From: Sulfuricurvum sp.
GTDB lineage: Bacteria > Campylobacterota > Campylobacteria > Campylobacterales > Sulfurimonadaceae
Direction: 5' to 3'
Length of the DNA stretch: 51,212 bases
Assembly: GCA_030696285.1 (NCBI GenBank)
Contig: JAUYSQ010000082.1
Span: 1 to 51,212, forward strand
In this document: positions 49,527 to 51,212 of the stretch, one piece after another
Layout of the letters: each line of letters starts with the position of its first letter
Numbering within the stretch: position 1 is the stretch's first letter
Notes under the pieces: generated by a model
What the model was told of the DNA's origin: nothing
The model's input: the letters and a program-made list of their open reading frames with translations, nothing else
Database searches by the model: none
Translations under genes and position numbers: made by a program

Positions 49527-49646
49527 AGCTTTTTCGTCATACCGAACTTGATTTGGTATCCAGTTATACTTTACTTTCTCCGTCATACCATGCTTGCTTT
49601 GTTATACGGTGCTATCTCCGTCATACCGTGCTTGACACGGTATCCA
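49499..49646. repeat. Palindromic repeat array, right side of the GIY-YIG gene
   Basis: Arms in order: TGGATTCCGTG...CACGGAATGAC (49499-49526), CGTCATACCGAAC...TTTGGTATCCA (to 49562), a decayed CGTCATACCATGC... copy (from 49591), and CGTCATACCGTGC...ACGGTATCCA ending 49646. Stems differ in sequence between arms, but pairing partners differ with them. Confidence 0.88.
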
Positions 49647-49664
49647 TCCCCATATTTGCTCATT

Positions 49665-50192
49665 TTAATTTAGTTTATCCCCGTTTACTATTGCTATTTC
49701 ATTGTTCTGCCTAATTTCTTCTATTTTTTCAGCTAATTTTTTTTGAAATTCTTCTTTGGACGAAACGTCATTACAATCAAACAAAAAAGTTCCATTTTTA
49801 TTTGCAGCTTTAAGTGCTTTTTTATCGCATGAGACAAAGATAGCTCCATGTGTTTTAGCCAATGAGATGATGTGTCTATCATTAAAGTTCTTGATAGAAC
49901 CTATATTAATAAATTCAATATCTTCAACACGTGCCCATACTCCTGCATCCCAGCCAAGCGTATTCTCATCATCCCAACCAAAATATCCTATTTCACTTTG
50001 AGAGACATCGTCTTTTTTTTGAATCAAATTATTTTTATTTTTCTCATCAACAGTGCTACAAAGCTCATTATGTGAAACTAGCGCTGTATACACCTCAATA
50101 TTCATACTCTTAAAAAGATCTGTTTTAATATCCCATTCTATTAATTTATCAAAAACATTAGAATCTAATACAAGTAGCATTGCTTCTTTCAC
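49665..50192 (-). CDS. PIN-domain protein (putative ribonuclease)
   Basis: A 175-residue protein with the PIN-type acidic set: LLVLDSNVFDKLIE (first aspartate) near the N-terminus, the HNELCS glutamate, and NDRHIISLAKTHGAIFVSCDKKAL (late aspartates). The C-terminal 35 residues are a charged helix. The GTG at 50192 overlaps the stop of the restriction-modification gene (GTGA), so it is translated with it; an ATG at 50180 is also possible. No antitoxin-like gene lies beside it, so it may be part of a defence unit and not a VapC toxin. Function inferred. Confidence 0.72.
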   Translation of the reverse strand: MKEAMLLVLDSNVFDKLIEWDIKTDLFKSMNIEVYTALVSHNELCSTVDEKNKNNLIQKKDDVSQSEIGYFGWDDENTLGWDAGVWARVEDIEFINIGSIKNFNDRHIISLAKTHGAIFVSCDKKALKAANKNGTFLFDCNDVSSKEEFQKKLAEKIEEIRQNNEIAIVNGDKLN

Positions 50193-51212
50193 TCTCTCCC
50201 CTCCACAATCGCTATCTCATCCTCACTCAACCCATACAGCGCATACACCATCGCATCGATCTCTTTTTCGCACTCGATTACACGATTTTCAAATGTTTCA
50301 ATCTCTTTTTTGAGCTTGATTTCGCGGTCGAAATTGTCATTTTTGATGGCTTCGTCGAGGAGAGATTTATACTCTTTGATTTTTGGCTTGGTTTCTAATA
50401 TTTCATCGACAAGATTTATAAACGGTGTTTCATCGTCTGCTATGGCTATCGGCAAAAGCTCAAGTTTAAATTTTTTCCACCGATTTGTTCCCATTCCTGT
50501 AGTCGTTGATATTCGCTCGAAATACCATTTAGAAAGTTTAGAATTTAGTAAAGCCAAAAGATATTTTAGATTTTCACCCGTCATTGTAAATGTAGTTGCT
50601 TCCGCATACATTTGAGTATCGTCATAAGCAAATTTTGGCTCATCGGATATTTCACCCCAAATAATTTTTGGTTTTTCAAAATCTGATAAATAAGCACAAT
50701 TTCGTAAATTATAAGGCGTTTTTCCTTGGTCAGATCGTTTGACAAGTTTTTCATAATAATTGTCTAAATGCTCTTTAATCATAGGATAATTTTCAATATC
50801 TATAGGGGGATTGTTATGTGGATTTATTAACCAAATATTAGCCCAATTCGTCGTGTATTTTTGAACGTCTCGCCCACGTAACATTGGCTTGATTATTTCG
50901 GTTGATTTTGGATCGCGTGCTACCAATTCATCTTTTTTTGTGGTATCGATAATAAAGGCTTCGTTAAAACCTGTTTTAATACCAAAATTAATAGAAATCT
51001 TCCACTCTTTAAGAGGTTTACCAATACTTTCAATCTTTCTCATCAAAAGCGACTCTCCATCATCACCTGCACTATTTACTATCGCTTCGGTGATAGTTTC
51101 AACACTGGCATTTTGGGTGGTGAAGTGTCGGATGTTGGTGATGGTGATGGTGATATTTTCGTCATACCGAACTTGATTCGGTATCCATTGGCTGTTTGTG
51201 GATTCCGTGTCG
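50189..51212 (-). CDS. Eco57I/TaqI-type restriction-modification protein, C-terminal part (5' end outside window)
   Basis: The frame is open from 50189 to the window edge, about 340 residues. The sequence KISINFGIKTGFNEAFIID, IIKPMLRGRDVQKY, WLINPHN and PKIIWGEISDEPKFAYDD is typical of the target-recognition part of single-chain (type IIG) enzymes and of the TaqI-like specificity domain. The methyltransferase and nuclease parts must lie upstream, off the window. A helical C-terminus (EYKSLLDEAIKNDNF...) ends in the usual YALYGLSEDEI. The first 18 codons seen (DTESTNSQWIPNQVRYDE) come from a palindromic repeat placed inside the gene. Confidence 0.8.
   Translation of the reverse strand, partial: DTESTNSQWIPNQVRYDENITITITNIRHFTTQNASVETITEAIVNSAGDDGESLLMRKIESIGKPLKEWKISINFGIKTGFNEAFIIDTTKKDELVARDPKSTEIIKPMLRGRDVQKYTTNWANIWLINPHNNPPIDIENYPMIKEHLDNYYEKLVKRSDQGKTPYNLRNCAYLSDFEKPKIIWGEISDEPKFAYDDTQMYAEATTFTMTGENLKYLLALLNSKLSKWYFERISTTTGMGTNRWKKFKLELLPIAIADDETPFINLVDEILETKPKIKEYKSLLDEAIKNDNFDREIKLKKEIETFENRVIECEKEIDAMVYALYGLSEDEIAIVEGRE
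51160..51212. repeat. Palindromic repeat inside the restriction-modification gene, cut by the window edge
   Basis: Arm CGTCATACCGAAC...TTCGGTATCCA (51160-51187), spacer TTGGCTGTTTG, then the beginning of the arm TGGATTCCGTGTCG (51199-51212). The first arm is identical in all 28 bases to the left arm of the GIY-YIG element, and the visible part of the second to its right arm. Confidence 0.9.

Noticed and set aside
49120-49650. A possible CRISPR array from several regularly similar palindromes
   Set aside because: The units are arms of mobile-type repeats with variable stems, irregular spacing and no unique spacers of constant length; no cas genes are present.
51135-51159. A poly-histidine stretch read in one frame near the window end
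   Set aside because: The correct frame reads ENITITIT and continues the restriction-modification protein; the histidines belong to a neighbouring frame of the same simple sequence.

Overview
The window reads as chromosomal DNA of a free-living, flagellated member of the Campylobacterota (epsilonproteobacteria), probably close to Sulfuricurvum or Sulfurimonas. This rests on protein character and on gene orders that I recall from Campylobacter jejuni. One is the run rluD-flpA-trmB-ftsE-ftsX-M23 peptidase with rodA nearby; others are flhA-rrf2-rpsO, the flhX/fliK-like pair, and a TPR protein in front of trpC. No plasmid or phage region is seen. Genes are tightly packed, with many ATGA overlaps.

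Layout. 1-2.4 kb: the end of a yebC-type gene broken by an in-frame TAA, a lytic transglycosylase and an MFS carrier. 2.4-11.7 kb: a small unknown gene, then a long minus-strand run (two-domain HD-GYP regulator, Rrf2 regulator, flhA, DHH phosphoesterase, ABC-F ATPase, two pseudouridine synthases, a methyltransferase). 11.8-14.8 kb: rpsO with its terminator, a NifX-like protein with a His/Asp-rich insert, two small exported proteins and kdsB. 14.9-18.1 kb: trmN6-like methyltransferase, Cys-cluster protein, TPR protein, trpC. 18.1-22.1 kb: an operon of circularly permuted ATP-grasp, alpha-E protein and two AstE-like proteins, the second without catalytic residues. 22.1-30.7 kb: yqeY, flgH, the envelope/division cluster, rluD-like, rodA and a CAU tRNA. 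30.7-40.9 kb: many small operons (GIY-YIG, rhodanese, DTW, DEAD helicase, FmdE-like, cytochrome c, DMT carrier, HtrA protease, flagellar accessory genes, lysozyme-like protein, ppa). 41.0-43.2 kb: an OadG-like tail protein and a pyruvate/oxaloacetate carboxyltransferase subunit. 43.3-49.1 kb: cheV, a molybdopterin oxidoreductase coupled to argD, a MidA-type methyltransferase, an ankyrin protein, thiS. 49.1-51.2 kb: an accessory end with dispersed palindromic repeats, a second GIY-YIG gene, a PIN-domain protein and the 3' part of an Eco57I/TaqI-type restriction-modification gene.

The most unusual signals are these. (1) A family of two-armed palindromic repeats (GTCAT-hairpin-ATCCA, spacer, TGGAT-hairpin-ATGAC) is scattered through the window. 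A GIY-YIG gene sits exactly in the spacer position between two arms, and an empty version with the same arms lies in frame inside the restriction-modification gene. This looks like an autonomous element plus its non-autonomous derivatives. (2) A 100-residue protein carries three tandem copies of the OadG tail (hydrophobic segment plus HHH) but no membrane anchor, next to OadA. OadA itself has a strong internal ribosome binding site in front of its biotin-carrier part. (3) The ATP-grasp/alpha-E operon has a paired active and degenerate AstE-like enzyme.

All functional calls come from reading translated sequence and remembered family features. No alignment or database search was run.
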